A DNA stretch of 64,000 bases from Mucilaginibacter_A sp050954285. GTDB lineage: Bacteria; Bacteroidota; Bacteroidia; Sphingobacteriales; Sphingobacteriaceae. Position 1 is the stretch's first letter, and each line of letters begins with the position of its first letter. Position numbers and translations under genes: made by a program. The notes under the pieces were generated by a model, which worked only from the letters and a program-made list of their open reading frames with translations, ran no database searches and had not been told where the DNA came from. The stretch covers positions 186,001 to 250,000 of the forward strand of contig JBPBPL010000007.1 in NCBI GenBank assembly GCA_050954285.1, written 5' to 3'. Positions 7,492-16,469 of this stretch are shown piece after piece.

Positions 7492-8982
7492 ATGAATAAC
7501 ATTAGCACGCTTAGAGAATTAAAACAAAGCGGATATAAATCCAGATCAGTAAAAGAAGAACTTCGGGAAAACCTGATCAAACAATTACAACAAAAAGAGA
7601 ACGGTTTTGAAGGTATCATCGGTTTTGAAGATACCGTTATGCCCGATTTGCAAACTGCTATTTTATCACGCCACAACATTTTATTATTAGGTTTACGCGG
7701 ACAAGCAAAAACGCGTATTGCCCGTTTGATGGTAAATTTACTTGACGAATACGTGCCTTATATTGCAGGTTCAGAACTATTTGATGATCCATTAGAACCG
7801 ATTTCCTGGTTTGCCAGAAATGAAATTGAAACTAAAGGAGATGATACGCCCATTGCGTGGTTGCACCGTTCCGAACGTTACACCGAAAAGCTGGCTACGC
7901 CTGATGTTACCGTTGCCGATTTAATTGGTGATGTTGACCCGATAAAAGCTGCGACCATGAAGTTAACTTATTCCGATGAACGTGTTATCCACTTCGGATT
8001 AATTCCTCGTGCGCATCGCGGTATTTTTGTGATCAATGAATTACCGGATTTGCAGGCACGTATTCAGGTTGCATTGTTCAATATTTTGCAGGAAAAAGAT
8101 ATCCAGATCAGAGGTTTTAAACTGCGTTTGCCTTTAGATCTGCAATTTGTGTTTACGGCAAATCCGGAAGATTATACGAATCGTGGTTCTATCGTTACGC
8201 CTTTAAAAGATCGTATTGAAAGCCAGATTTTAACACATTATCCGCGTACCGTTGAAATTTCCCGTCAGATTACCCAACAGGAAGCTTCTCTTTCCAAAGA
8301 ACAAAAAATCACTATTGAAGCTGATGATTTGGTGAAAGATTTGGTAGAACAGATTGCTTTTGAAGCGCGAAACTCAGAATATATTGATAAAAAATCTGGT
8401 GTTTCTGCACGTTTAACTATTTCTGCTTATGAAAATCTGATCAGTAATGCTGAACGAAGAATGCTGATCAATCATGAAAAAAATACGTTTGTCCGTATTT
8501 CTGATTTTCTGGGCGTTATCCCAGCTATTACCGGAAAAATCGAACTGGTTTATGAAGGCGAACTGGAAGGACCGGCAAAAGTGGCTAATATTTTAGTTGG
8601 AAAAGCAATCAAAACTTTATTATTAAAATACTTCCCGGAACCGGAAAAAGCCAAGAAAAGCAAGAAACCAAACCCTTATGCCGAGATCATCAACTGGTTT
8701 AGTGCTGGTAATAACATTTCTATTATTGATGATTTGCCTAGTCAGGACTACAAAAAACTGTTGTTCTCAGTTCCAGGGTTAAAGGAGATTGTTAAAAAGA
8801 ATCAGCCTGGCATATCCGAAAACAAGCAATTGCTTTTAATGGAATTTGTACTGCATGGCTTGGCTGAGTTTTCACAAGTAAATAAAGGTTATTTAGATAA
8901 CGGCTATTCATTTTCGGATATGTTTGACAGTTTGTTTAACATGCCAAAAGATGACGATATGGATTTGGACGATCGTTATTAA
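7492..8982 (+). CDS. MoxR/Mg-chelatase-like AAA+ ATPase
   Basis: A 496-residue AAA+ ATPase. Walker A is GLRGQAKT (67-74). Walker B reads GIFVINE (177-183), so the usual DE is NE: the acidic catalytic glutamate is kept and the metal-binding aspartate is Asn, which is common in Mg-chelatase-type members. Sensor 1 is FTANPEDY (about 221-228), followed by PLKDRIES with a candidate arginine finger. The C-terminal 150 residues are helical and specific to this subfamily. The VWA protein directly upstream is the expected partner. The spacer of 111 bases contains an exact class 1 motif and a small hairpin at 7426-7445. The client complex is unknown. Confidence 0.87.
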   Translation: MNNISTLRELKQSGYKSRSVKEELRENLIKQLQQKENGFEGIIGFEDTVMPDLQTAILSRHNILLLGLRGQAKTRIARLMVNLLDEYVPYIAGSELFDDPLEPISWFARNEIETKGDDTPIAWLHRSERYTEKLATPDVTVADLIGDVDPIKAATMKLTYSDERVIHFGLIPRAHRGIFVINELPDLQARIQVALFNILQEKDIQIRGFKLRLPLDLQFVFTANPEDYTNRGSIVTPLKDRIESQILTHYPRTVEISRQITQQEASLSKEQKITIEADDLVKDLVEQIAFEARNSEYIDKKSGVSARLTISAYENLISNAERRMLINHEKNTFVRISDFLGVIPAITGKIELVYEGELEGPAKVANILVGKAIKTLLLKYFPEPEKAKKSKKPNPYAEIINWFSAGNNISIIDDLPSQDYKKLLFSVPGLKEIVKKNQPGISENKQLLLMEFVLHGLAEFSQVNKGYLDNGYSFSDMFDSLFNMPKDDDMDLDDRY

Positions 8983-8984
8983 CC

Positions 8985-8998
8985 ATACTTCTTTTACC
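8985..8998 (-). repeat. Class 1 dispersed 14-mer, 12/14
   Basis: ggtaaaagaagtat on minus, in the 30-base spacer after the ATPase gene. Confidence 0.75.
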
Positions 8999-9012
8999 GG
9001 TACTTTTTATTC

Positions 9013-10293
9013 ATGACTAATCCTTTTGTTTTAATCGGCGTTTGCACTTTATTGTTGCTCGCCGATTTTTATATTATTAACGGCATTCGTGGCGTATTGA
9101 AAAAATACAGTTCCCGTTTCGTTAAAAAGTTTACGACTATTTTCTGGACGGTTTCTTTACTTGGAATTGCTGGTGTTTTTCTCTCTGTTTATATTAATAT
9201 TGGTGTTGGGCCACGAGCTGCAATTTTACTTGCTTTTTTCCTGTTGCTGATTGCAAAAGTTTTTCTGCTTCCATTTATCTTGGTAGACGATGTGCGCCGA
9301 ATCTTTCTGTGGATCGCCATAAAATACAAAAAACCCGAACCGGAATTTCCTGCGAGTCAGCCCAAACCGGATTACATTCCGCGTTCGGAATTTTTAATTA
9401 AAGCCGGATTGATTACCGCTTCTCTACCGTTGGCTTCAATTTCTTATGGTATTATTTCAGGTGCCTATGATTATCGCGTTCGGAAACAAACCATTTATCT
9501 GCCCAATCTGCCAAAAACTTTTGACGGAATTAAATTAGGGCAGATTTCAGATATCCATTCCGGTAGTTTTTATAATAAAAAAGCAGTTACCGGCGGTGTA
9601 GAAATGCTGCTGAAAGAAAAACCTGATTTCATCTTTTTTACTGGTGATTTAGTTAATAATCGCACCAGTGAGGTTCGGAATTACACTGATATTTTTTCCA
9701 CAGTAAAAGCACCACTTGGCGTATTTTCTACGTTAGGCAACCATGATTATGGCGATTATTTTACTTGGAACTCTATAGAGGCCAAACGAAAAAACCTGCA
9801 GGATATGCTTACCGTGCACAAAAATATGGGCTATGATTTGCTGATGGATGAAAACCGCCGATTAAAAATAGATGGCGAAGAGATTGGAATTTTAGGTATC
9901 CAGAATTGGGGTGCTCTAAGTCGTTTTCCAAAATACGGCCGCATGGATTTAGCTACCAAAAATACAGATGACTTGCCAGTAAAGCTTCTTTTATCGCACG
10001 ATCCTTCGCACTGGCAGGCACAGGTTTTGCCACAGTATCCGCAAATTGACATGATGTTTTCCGGCCATACGCATGGAATGCAATTTGGTGTTCGGTTGCC
10101 TAATTTTCAATGGAGCCCAGTACAATATATTTACAAAGAATGGGCGGGCCATTACCAGGAAAAAAATCAGCAGTTGTATGTTAATGTGGGTTATGGCTTT
10201 CTGGGTTACCCCGGCCGCGTGGGTATTTTGCCTGAAATAACCATTTTTGAATTCAAATCAGGTTTAAACCCAAACGCTACAAAGAAATCTTAA
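9013..10293 (+). CDS. Membrane-anchored metallophosphoesterase (YkuE-like)
   Basis: A 426-residue protein with three N-terminal membrane helices (about 5-24, 42-62, 68-92), a fourth hydrophobic segment at about 130-150 and a calcineurin-like phosphoesterase domain at about 170-415. Metal ligands can be read in order: D180-I-H182, GDLVNN at 211-216, GNHD at 242-245, LLSHDP, and GHTHGMQFG. Family members hydrolyse phosphomonoesters or diesters, several acting on lipid-linked substrates such as UDP-diacylglucosamine; the substrate here is not predictable. The UbiA-like gene follows after 32 bases, suggesting an operon concerned with lipids. Confidence 0.88.
   Translation: MTNPFVLIGVCTLLLLADFYIINGIRGVLKKYSSRFVKKFTTIFWTVSLLGIAGVFLSVYINIGVGPRAAILLAFFLLLIAKVFLLPFILVDDVRRIFLWIAIKYKKPEPEFPASQPKPDYIPRSEFLIKAGLITASLPLASISYGIISGAYDYRVRKQTIYLPNLPKTFDGIKLGQISDIHSGSFYNKKAVTGGVEMLLKEKPDFIFFTGDLVNNRTSEVRNYTDIFSTVKAPLGVFSTLGNHDYGDYFTWNSIEAKRKNLQDMLTVHKNMGYDLLMDENRRLKIDGEEIGILGIQNWGALSRFPKYGRMDLATKNTDDLPVKLLLSHDPSHWQAQVLPQYPQIDMMFSGHTHGMQFGVRLPNFQWSPVQYIYKEWAGHYQEKNQQLYVNVGYGFLGYPGRVGILPEITIFEFKSGLNPNATKKS
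9982..9995 (-). repeat. Class 1 dispersed 14-mer, 13/14
   Basis: gataaaagaagctt on minus, inside the metallophosphoesterase gene, read as KLLLSHD. Confidence 0.75.
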
Positions 10294-10325
10294 TCAATTA
10301 ACAGCATATTTGGTTTTCAAATCAC

Positions 10326-11201
10326 GTGAGAAAACTATTTTATCCTGCTTTTGATTTTCTATTGTTTAGCAACATGTTTATGGCTTTGTGCGCCGTAGCA
10401 CAGGCAATGGTTACTTTCCTGCTGATTGATTCAAAACCAATTTATCCGGTTCTGGCTATTTTGTTTCTTTCTACACTTTGTATTTACAACTTCAGCATTT
10501 TATTAAGCAAGCCAAGCCATCCTGAAAACTCTCCATTTAAACGTGTTCGATGGTTTTTTGCTTATTATCGTTTAATGATTGCCATTACCGTTATTTCGGC
10601 AATACTTCTTTTACCACTGTTTTTTTTGGTTTCACTACAATCAAAATTATTGCTAATTTTCTTATCTGTTTTATCTTTCGGTTACGGTTTGCCCATGTTT
10701 ACATCTGGAAGCCAACGGTTTGGCTTGCGTAATATTCCCGGCTTAAAATTATTTTTAATTGGTTTTACCTGGGCTTTAAGCATTGTGCTTTTACCTGTTT
10801 TTGAGGTAGAGCATCTTCACCACATCAACATTGCTGATACTCACATACTTCTTTTATCAGCCAAAAGATTTTTGTTTATCACAGCAATGGCCATTCCGTT
10901 TGATATTCGTGATCTTTTCCAAGACCGAAAATTCGGACTAAAAACCATTCCAGTTGTTTTCGGAGAGAAAAATGCCTATCTGCTTTGTCAGCTTTTATTA
11001 ATTATCTATCTTATACTACTATTTTTGTTCCGAGATCATGGTTTTGATCACAACTTTTTCGCTTTAACAATTACCATTATTCTGGCTGGTTGGCTCATTT
11101 TTCGATTTAAGTTTGAGAAAAATGAATATTACTACTTTTTTTGTGTAGATGGTGTTTTGATTTTGCAGTGGGTTTTGATGGTTGCTTTTAGGTTGATTTA
11201 A
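10326..11201 (+). CDS. UbiA-like prenyltransferase family membrane protein
   Basis: A 291-residue polytopic membrane protein with seven to eight hydrophobic helices. The stretch PFDIRDLFQDRKFGLKTIPVVFG (about 192-214) matches the second Asp-rich loop of UbiA-type prenyltransferases (DxRDxxxDRxxG). The first Asp-rich motif (NxxxD) is not evident: the segment near 55 reads NFSILLSKPSHP. That weakens the case for a standard enzyme and may mean a divergent or altered substrate. The start is taken as GTG 10326, which gives a typical MRKLFYPAF lead-in; the next ATG would remove most of the first helix. Two class 1 variants lie inside (10602, 10845). Confidence 0.72.
   Translation: MRKLFYPAFDFLLFSNMFMALCAVAQAMVTFLLIDSKPIYPVLAILFLSTLCIYNFSILLSKPSHPENSPFKRVRWFFAYYRLMIAITVISAILLLPLFFLVSLQSKLLLIFLSVLSFGYGLPMFTSGSQRFGLRNIPGLKLFLIGFTWALSIVLLPVFEVEHLHHINIADTHILLLSAKRFLFITAMAIPFDIRDLFQDRKFGLKTIPVVFGEKNAYLLCQLLLIIYLILLFLFRDHGFDHNFFALTITIILAGWLIFRFKFEKNEYYYFFCVDGVLILQWVLMVAFRLI
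10602..10615 (-). repeat. Class 1 dispersed 14-mer, 12/14
   Basis: ggtaaaagaagtat on minus, in the UbiA-like gene. Confidence 0.72.
10845..10858 (-). repeat. Class 1 dispersed 14-mer, 13/14
   Basis: gataaaagaagtat on minus, in the UbiA-like gene, encoding ILLLS. Confidence 0.8.
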
Positions 11202-11360
11202 ATTATTTATTTTATCAATCAGCTGGAAAACTAAAATAGCAGATTATGGAACTGAAGCACCAAATAGTTGCCAGCTCAACTTATTATTACGCATAGCACC
11301 ACTCAAACTTCGAACCGGTTTTATTGATACAAAAGTTTGCGAATAAACTTATTTTTACCC

Positions 11361-11374
11361 TATAAAAACAGTAT
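11361..11374 (+). repeat. Class 2 dispersed 14-mer
   Basis: tataaaaacagtat just upstream of the FGGY kinase gene. Confidence 0.78.
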
Positions 11375-11400
11375 GGTTATATTCGTTAAAACACACTCCA

Positions 11401-12906
11401 TTGCAGGTATATATTTTAGGTGTTGATATTGGTACGGGCAGCGTAAAAGCAGTAGCCGTGGGTTTAAATGGAGATGCGTGTGCGTCGGTACAAAAACATT
11501 ACCCGGTGATGCAGCCCGAGCCTGGTTATGCCGAGCAGAACCCGGAACTAATTTGGCAGGGATTTTTGGATTGCATTTGCGAGGTGGTTGCCCAGCTTGG
11601 AAATCCACCGGAAGCCATCAGCTTAAGCTGCGCCATGCACAGTTTGATTTTGGTGGATCAGGAAGGAAAAACACTGACTAATATGATTAACTGGGCCGAT
11701 ATTCGAAGTGCGTCTATTGCAGAAAAACTGCGTTCAGATCCCGAAGGAGAAACTTTGTATGAGCAAAACGGGACGCCGGTTTATTCTATGTCGCCACTAA
11801 GCAAAATCATCTGGTTCCGTGAAAATCAGCCCAAATTATTTGTCCAAACAGTCAGATTTATCTCGATAAAAGAACTCATCTGGTTTCGGTTATTCGGCCA
11901 GTTCCAGATTGATCATTCTATTGCTTCGGCTACTGGATTGTTTGACATTCAAAATTTCTGCTGGAACATAAACACATTAAAACTGGCAGGGATTAATGAA
12001 AATCAGCTTTCAGAACCGGTCAGCACCTCGTACCTGCGCAGCGATGCAAATCCTGAAATTAGTCAGAAAATCAATTTAAAACCCAATACTTTTTGGGTAA
12101 TTGGTGCAAACGACGGCTGCCTGGCCAATCTGGGCAGCGGTGCCAATCAACCAGGAGTGGCTGCGCTTACTATTGGTACCAGCGGCGCCGTGCGCATAGC
12201 TGCCAGCAAGCCTTTGTACAACTTCAAAGCCATGACGTTCAATTATATTTTAGATGAACGAACTTATATTTGCGGTGGTGCCATTAACAACGGCGGCTTG
12301 GTTTTAAACTGGCTGCTGGAAAATTTTATGTCGGTAAAAACAGTATCGGTTTCCGCTTATCAGCAAATATTTGATGCCATAAAAACAGTACCGGCTGGCA
12401 GCAACGGTTTACTCTTTTTGCCTTACCTCACCGGCGAACGTACGCCTTTGTGGGATAGCAGCAGTTGCGGCGTTTTCTTCGGAATTAAAACACAGCACCA
12501 GCAGGCACATTTTTTACGGGCTGCGCTGGAAGGTGTTTGTTACGCCATCCGCAGTGTGCTGGAAGCTGTTTTGCAAGCTTCCGAAACAGTGCATGAAATT
12601 CGGGTGAGCGGCGGTTTTACTGCTTCTGAAATTTGGTTGCAGATGATGGCTGACATCCTCGGAAAAAAACTGGTTGTAGTGCAGGCGGAAGACGCTTCAG
12701 CAATTGGTGCCGCTTATCTGGCTATCCAAACCGGAAAGTTTGCAGGTTTTAGTTTGAAAAAGGAATCTCCCATAAAAGAAACCATTTTACCAGACGATGA
12801 AAAGCACTTTTTATACACTAAATATTACCGGCTTTTTGGTTCGCTCTATCAAAATCTCGAAAAAAGCATGAGCCAGCTGACTTCAATAAATGCACAGCAA
12901 GGTTAA
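11401..12906 (+). CDS. FGGY-family carbohydrate kinase, probably gluconokinase
   Basis: A 501-residue two-domain FGGY sugar kinase. The N-terminal phosphate-1 loop is GVDIGTGSVKAV (7-18). The segment GTPVYSMSPLSKIIWF followed by FISIKELIWFRLFG and DHSIASATGLFDI is close to bacterial gluconokinases (GntK type). The C-terminal domain has GLLFLPYLTGERTPLWD and a RVSGGFTASEIWLQ adenosine loop. It would phosphorylate D-gluconate to 6-phosphogluconate; xylulose is the alternative. The frame opens at TTG 11401, and the only nearby upstream ATG (11373) is out of frame, so a TTG start is likely. Two class 2 motifs lie inside, 31 bases apart (12333, 12378). Confidence 0.85.
   Translation: MQVYILGVDIGTGSVKAVAVGLNGDACASVQKHYPVMQPEPGYAEQNPELIWQGFLDCICEVVAQLGNPPEAISLSCAMHSLILVDQEGKTLTNMINWADIRSASIAEKLRSDPEGETLYEQNGTPVYSMSPLSKIIWFRENQPKLFVQTVRFISIKELIWFRLFGQFQIDHSIASATGLFDIQNFCWNINTLKLAGINENQLSEPVSTSYLRSDANPEISQKINLKPNTFWVIGANDGCLANLGSGANQPGVAALTIGTSGAVRIAASKPLYNFKAMTFNYILDERTYICGGAINNGGLVLNWLLENFMSVKTVSVSAYQQIFDAIKTVPAGSNGLLFLPYLTGERTPLWDSSSCGVFFGIKTQHQQAHFLRAALEGVCYAIRSVLEAVLQASETVHEIRVSGGFTASEIWLQMMADILGKKLVVVQAEDASAIGAAYLAIQTGKFAGFSLKKESPIKETILPDDEKHFLYTKYYRLFGSLYQNLEKSMSQLTSINAQQG
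12333..12346 (+). repeat. Class 2 dispersed 14-mer, exact GRTAAAAACAGYAT
   Basis: ggtaaaaacagtat in the FGGY kinase gene, encoding VKTVS. Confidence 0.82.
12378..12391 (+). repeat. Class 2 dispersed 14-mer variant
   Basis: cataaaaacagtac in the same gene and orientation, 31 bases after the previous copy, encoding IKTVP. Confidence 0.75.
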
Positions 12907-12925
12907 TTTATCCCGATAATTCGGG

Positions 12926-12933
12926 TAAATTTG
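12926..12933 (+). promoter_or_regulatory. Candidate Bacteroidota promoter -7 box TAAATTTG
   Basis: The box matches the TANNTTTG consensus of the primary sigma factor in Bacteroidota and lies 31 bases before the chosen ATG of the DUF4271 gene. No clear -33 TTG is present at the right distance. Confidence 0.35.
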
Positions 12934-12963
12934 TGTCAGTTGCTTGTGCGGCAAAAAAAGTTC

Positions 12964-13899
12964 ATGCGTTTAATCCTCTTTATCCTTCTTGTTTTTTTAT
13001 CGGTAAAAACAGCATGTGCCCAATCTGCGGCAGATAGTTTAGCGCAGCCAACGTATTTTTATCCAGATTCTGCCGAACTGGCTAAAGCGCAATTTAAGTC
13101 TGATTCGCTGGCCCGTTTTTTCATCGGCCCGCCGGATTCTACCAGAAAAAATATGTTTCTGGATAGCTTGATCAAAGCAAGACTATATACCGGTTATGCT
13201 TTTTTAGATATCCATTTTCAACCAGTTAAAACCAAAGTACAGGTTGGCAAAACGCGTAACTTCAGGAACATTTGGATGCTTGCCGTAATAATTGGCCTGT
13301 TGCTTTATCTGGCTATCCTCAACCGGTTTATGGGCAAATCGATTGCAGATATTGTGCAGTCATTCTACAGTCAACGGATGCTTTCACAATTCTCCAAAGA
13401 AGAAAACCTGCTTAATTCCTGGGCGTTCATCCTGCTGTTTTTATTATTTGGTGCCACAATTGGTCTGTTGGTTTATCAAATTACTTCTTATTATAACCAT
13501 AGTTATGCTGATGACGGGTGGCAACTTTATCTGGGTTTCACGTTTGCCGTCATCATTTTTTTTATCCTAAAAATCATTCTATTACGCCTTTTAGGATTGA
13601 TATTTAATATCCGCAGCCTGGTTAAAGAATACATTTCTATATTGTATCTTACGTATTTCAATGTCACGTTCATCAGTTTGCCACTGGTGGTTTGCTTTGG
13701 CTTGATTGCTGATACTTTTAAACCTTTGCTTTTACTGATTTGCGGACTGCTGATTTTAGTAGTATTATTTTGGCAATATATCCGCAGTAGTATTAATATA
13801 CTTTCAGTATATAGATTTAGTAAAGTTTATTTATTTATTTATCTTTGTGCCCTTGAATTTTGCCCAGTTCTGATATTAATAAAGGCTTTAAAACTATAA
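12964..13899 (+). CDS. DUF4271 membrane protein
   Basis: A 311-residue protein with a signal peptide or first helix (MRLILFILLVFLSVKTACAQ) and about six further membrane helices beginning near residue 100. It is recognisable as the Bacteroidota-specific DUF4271 family, whose function is unknown. The open frame starts at TTG 12931, but ATG 12964 begins a perfect signal peptide and is preferred. hemD follows after 15 bases, an arrangement I associate with this family in other Bacteroidota. A class 2 motif covers the signal-peptide codons. Confidence 0.8.
   Translation: MRLILFILLVFLSVKTACAQSAADSLAQPTYFYPDSAELAKAQFKSDSLARFFIGPPDSTRKNMFLDSLIKARLYTGYAFLDIHFQPVKTKVQVGKTRNFRNIWMLAVIIGLLLYLAILNRFMGKSIADIVQSFYSQRMLSQFSKEENLLNSWAFILLFLLFGATIGLLVYQITSYYNHSYADDGWQLYLGFTFAVIIFFILKIILLRLLGLIFNIRSLVKEYISILYLTYFNVTFISLPLVVCFGLIADTFKPLLLLICGLLILVVLFWQYIRSSINILSVYRFSKVYLFIYLCALEFCPVLILIKALKL
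13002..13015 (+). repeat. Class 2 dispersed 14-mer, exact GRTAAAAACAGYAT
   Basis: ggtaaaaacagcat in the signal-peptide codons of the DUF4271 gene. Confidence 0.82.
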
Positions 13900-13914
13900 G
13901 AAAGACAGCTACTT

Positions 13915-14682
13915 ATGCAGGCTTCCGCTGAAAGATTGAAAAAAGTAAAAAGCATTTTAGTAACGCTACCAAAACCTGAATCTGACAAAAATCCATACAC
14001 AGAACTGGCCAAAAAATACAATCTAAAAATCGATTTCCGTTCATTTATTCATGTAGAAGGTGTGCCGGCGAGAGATTTCAGAAAAGAAAAAATTGCTTTA
14101 GGGGATCATTCTGCCGTAATTTTTGCAAGCAAAAATGCAGCTGATCATTTTTTCAGGATTTGTGAAGAGATGCGTTTTGAAGTTCCGGTGGAGATGAAAT
14201 ATTTTTGCTTATCGGAAACAATTGCGCTTTATCTGCAAAAATATATTCAGTACCGAAAAAGAAAAATATTTTTTGGAAAGCAAACTGCAAGTGATCTGGC
14301 AGAGGTGTTAAAAAAACATACTAACGAAAAATTTTTATATCCCTGTTCTGATGTTGCTGCGGAAGAAACACAAAAGTTTCTGGCCGACAATGGTTATAAC
14401 TTTACGCCGGCAGTTTTATTTCGCACGGTGGTAAGCGATCTTTCTGATCTGGCAGAAGTTTTTTACGACATTATCGCTTTTTTCAGCCCTTCCAGTATTC
14501 AATCCTTATATAAAAATTTCCCCAACTTTCAGCAGAATAATACTCGGATTGCTGCTTATGGCACCACAACGCATAAAGCTGCTTTAGAAAAAGGACTGAT
14601 CCTGGATATCCCGGCACCAGTTCCCGAAGCACCGTCCATGACGATGGCTATAGAGCAGTACATCAAACAGGCCAATAAATAA
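13915..14682 (+). CDS. hemD: Uroporphyrinogen-III synthase
   Basis: A 255-residue cytosolic enzyme that closes hydroxymethylbilane into uroporphyrinogen III with inversion of ring D. Sequence identity in HemD is always low; the call rests on size, two Rossmann-like halves and typical stretches: VILV-type start (KSILVTLPKP), AVIFASKNAADHFF near 63-76 (the ASxNA motif), FLYPCSDVAAEETQKFL and IIAFFSPSSIQSL, and a C-terminal RIAAYGTTTHKAALEKGL. In Bacteroidota this gene often stands beside DUF4271 as here. Only 15 bases separate it from the preceding gene. Confidence 0.88.
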   Translation: MQASAERLKKVKSILVTLPKPESDKNPYTELAKKYNLKIDFRSFIHVEGVPARDFRKEKIALGDHSAVIFASKNAADHFFRICEEMRFEVPVEMKYFCLSETIALYLQKYIQYRKRKIFFGKQTASDLAEVLKKHTNEKFLYPCSDVAAEETQKFLADNGYNFTPAVLFRTVVSDLSDLAEVFYDIIAFFSPSSIQSLYKNFPNFQQNNTRIAAYGTTTHKAALEKGLILDIPAPVPEAPSMTMAIEQYIKQANK

Positions 14683-14696
14683 AGCCAATTTTGAGG

Positions 14697-14710
14697 ATGC
14701 TTCTTTTATG
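14697..14710 (-). repeat. Class 1 dispersed 14-mer, 13/14
   Basis: cataaaagaagcat on minus, 15 bases after the hemD stop; left half of a spaced inverted pair. Confidence 0.8.
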
Positions 14711-14755
14711 CCTTAATTTTTGTTAAAGCTCAAAACTGCATTTTAAATTTAAGTC

Positions 14756-14769
14756 GATAAAAGAAGCCA
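14756..14769 (+). repeat. Class 1 dispersed 14-mer, 12-13/14
   Basis: gataaaagaagcca on plus; right half of the inverted pair with 14697-14710, about 45 bases apart. Confidence 0.75.
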
Positions 14770-15073
14770 TCCTGCAAAGCAACTTTTGAAACTGGGAATC
14801 CATTGCGGTAATCTCCAAATTTCCGAAACATTCGCTTATTAAATCCCGTAAAGAAATTAATAATATAAATGGGTTTCATACTATAAAACAGGCGTTAAAC
14901 GATAAAATTGATTATATCATCGATTCTTTTGCATTGATACCAATAGTTTAACTATTTTTATAACGATAAAATGTTTTCCTACGATCAATAAAATCACATC
15001 CGTGGAAAATATATTACACAAAAAAGAGTTATTGCATTAATTTAACCAGGTTGATTATACTTTGGATTCAAAA

Positions 15074-16420
15074 ATGAAAAACATATACTTTGGATTAGTA
15101 TTTCTAGCAGTTGCTTCTCTGAGCAGTTGTATGTCCAGCAGCGACAGGGGAGAAGTAAGAGGCGTTTCAGGTAAAGCTTTCAAGCAGGAACAACCTTACG
15201 GCATGGTATATATTCCCGGAGGAAGTTTTCTGATGGGGCAAACCGATCAGGATGTTACTTTTGCGCAAACTGCTCAAAATAAACAGGTTACTGTTGCTCC
15301 ATTTTTTATGGATGAAACGGAAACCACCAATGCTAAATACAAGCAATTTGTTAATCAGGTGCGAGATTCCATTGCCATCACACAATATTTAAACGACGAT
15401 AAATATTATTATAAACCAGGTGGTAAAAATGCCAAGCCTGATCCGAGTGGAAAAAAATTCATCAATTGGGATTATGTTAGAAAAAACGGTGTTTTTAGTT
15501 CTGGCAGAGGGCGGGGTAAAGCTGGCGCAGCAGCTGGTGCTAACCAATCTAAATTGCAAGGGATGTATTATCAGGGAGATGACCGTATTTTTGACCGGAA
15601 CGAAATCGATGTGCGTTTGTTAAAATACAATTATGCCATTATGATTTTGCGTGAAGCATCCAACAATCGTTTCGACAAAACCAAAAAACGTTCTGATTTT
15701 ATTCTGCGTGATACTGTTCCGGTTTATCCTGATACTTTGTGCTGGCTAAATGATTTTTCTTATGCAGCCAACGAACCTATGGTGGAAGGTTATTTTTCGC
15801 ATCCTTCTTATGCACAATATCCGGTAGTTGGAGTCACCTGGCGCCAAGTTCGGGCTTACACTGTTTGGCGTTCCCGTTATAACGATGCTTATAAAGATGC
15901 AAGAGGAATACCTCATCGGCAATTGTACGATTTACCAACCGAAGCAGAATTTGAATATGCTGCACGTGGTGGCCGCATTGGTAACGATTATCCTTGGGGT
16001 GGCCCATATATTAAAAACTCCAAAGGGTGTTTATTAGCTAATTTCAAACCAGGCCGCGGAGATTATGCCAGTGATGGTGGTGCTTATACTGTAAGTGTAC
16101 ACTCATATTTCCCAAATGATTACGGTTTGTACAATATGGCTGGAAACGTAGCAGAATGGACAGCTTCTGCTTATGATGAATCGGCATCTACGTTTGTTCA
16201 TGATATGAGTCCGACTTTTAATTACGAAGCTAAAGCCAGTGACCCGGAAGTATTGAAACGTAAAGTAGTAAGAGGGGGTTCTTGGAAGGATATTGGCTAT
16301 TTTCTGCAAAACTCTACCCGTGGATACGAATACCAGGATACAGCAAAATCTTATATCGGCTTTCGTTGTGTAACCCACTTCCTTGGCAGAGATATCAAAG
16401 ACAAACGTTCTAACTACTAA
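15074..16420 (+). CDS. gldK: GldK, T9SS outer-membrane ring lipoprotein
   Basis: A 448-residue lipoprotein (lipobox LSSC, acylated C19) with a formylglycine-generating-enzyme-like (SUMF1) domain from about 45 to the end. Family signatures are YIPGGSFLMGQ, FMDETETTNAKYKQF, LPTEAEFEYAARGG, NMAGNVAEWT and VVRGGSW. In T9SS, GldK (PorK) forms a periplasmic ring with GldN under the outer membrane. It is the first gene of gldK-gldL-gldM-gldN. The longest frame begins at TTG 15062; ATG 15074 gives the correct lipoprotein signal. Confidence 0.95.
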   Translation: MKNIYFGLVFLAVASLSSCMSSSDRGEVRGVSGKAFKQEQPYGMVYIPGGSFLMGQTDQDVTFAQTAQNKQVTVAPFFMDETETTNAKYKQFVNQVRDSIAITQYLNDDKYYYKPGGKNAKPDPSGKKFINWDYVRKNGVFSSGRGRGKAGAAAGANQSKLQGMYYQGDDRIFDRNEIDVRLLKYNYAIMILREASNNRFDKTKKRSDFILRDTVPVYPDTLCWLNDFSYAANEPMVEGYFSHPSYAQYPVVGVTWRQVRAYTVWRSRYNDAYKDARGIPHRQLYDLPTEAEFEYAARGGRIGNDYPWGGPYIKNSKGCLLANFKPGRGDYASDGGAYTVSVHSYFPNDYGLYNMAGNVAEWTASAYDESASTFVHDMSPTFNYEAKASDPEVLKRKVVRGGSWKDIGYFLQNSTRGYEYQDTAKSYIGFRCVTHFLGRDIKDKRSNY

Positions 16421-16469
16421 CAAAAAATTATACTAACTCCTTTTAAAACAAAAACTACAAACACTTTTT

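Larger units (their letters stand above)
14683..15073. other. Intergenic region upstream of gldK
   Basis: This 391-base AT-rich gap has no coding frame. Its left part holds an inverted pair of class 1 motifs (14697-14710 minus, 14756-14769 plus) just after hemD. The right part is presumably the gldKLMN promoter region; a tatact sequence at about 15056 lies 18 bases before the ATG, but no exact TANNTTTG box is seen. Several ataaaat/cgataaaa words recur at 14898-14985. Confidence 0.55.
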
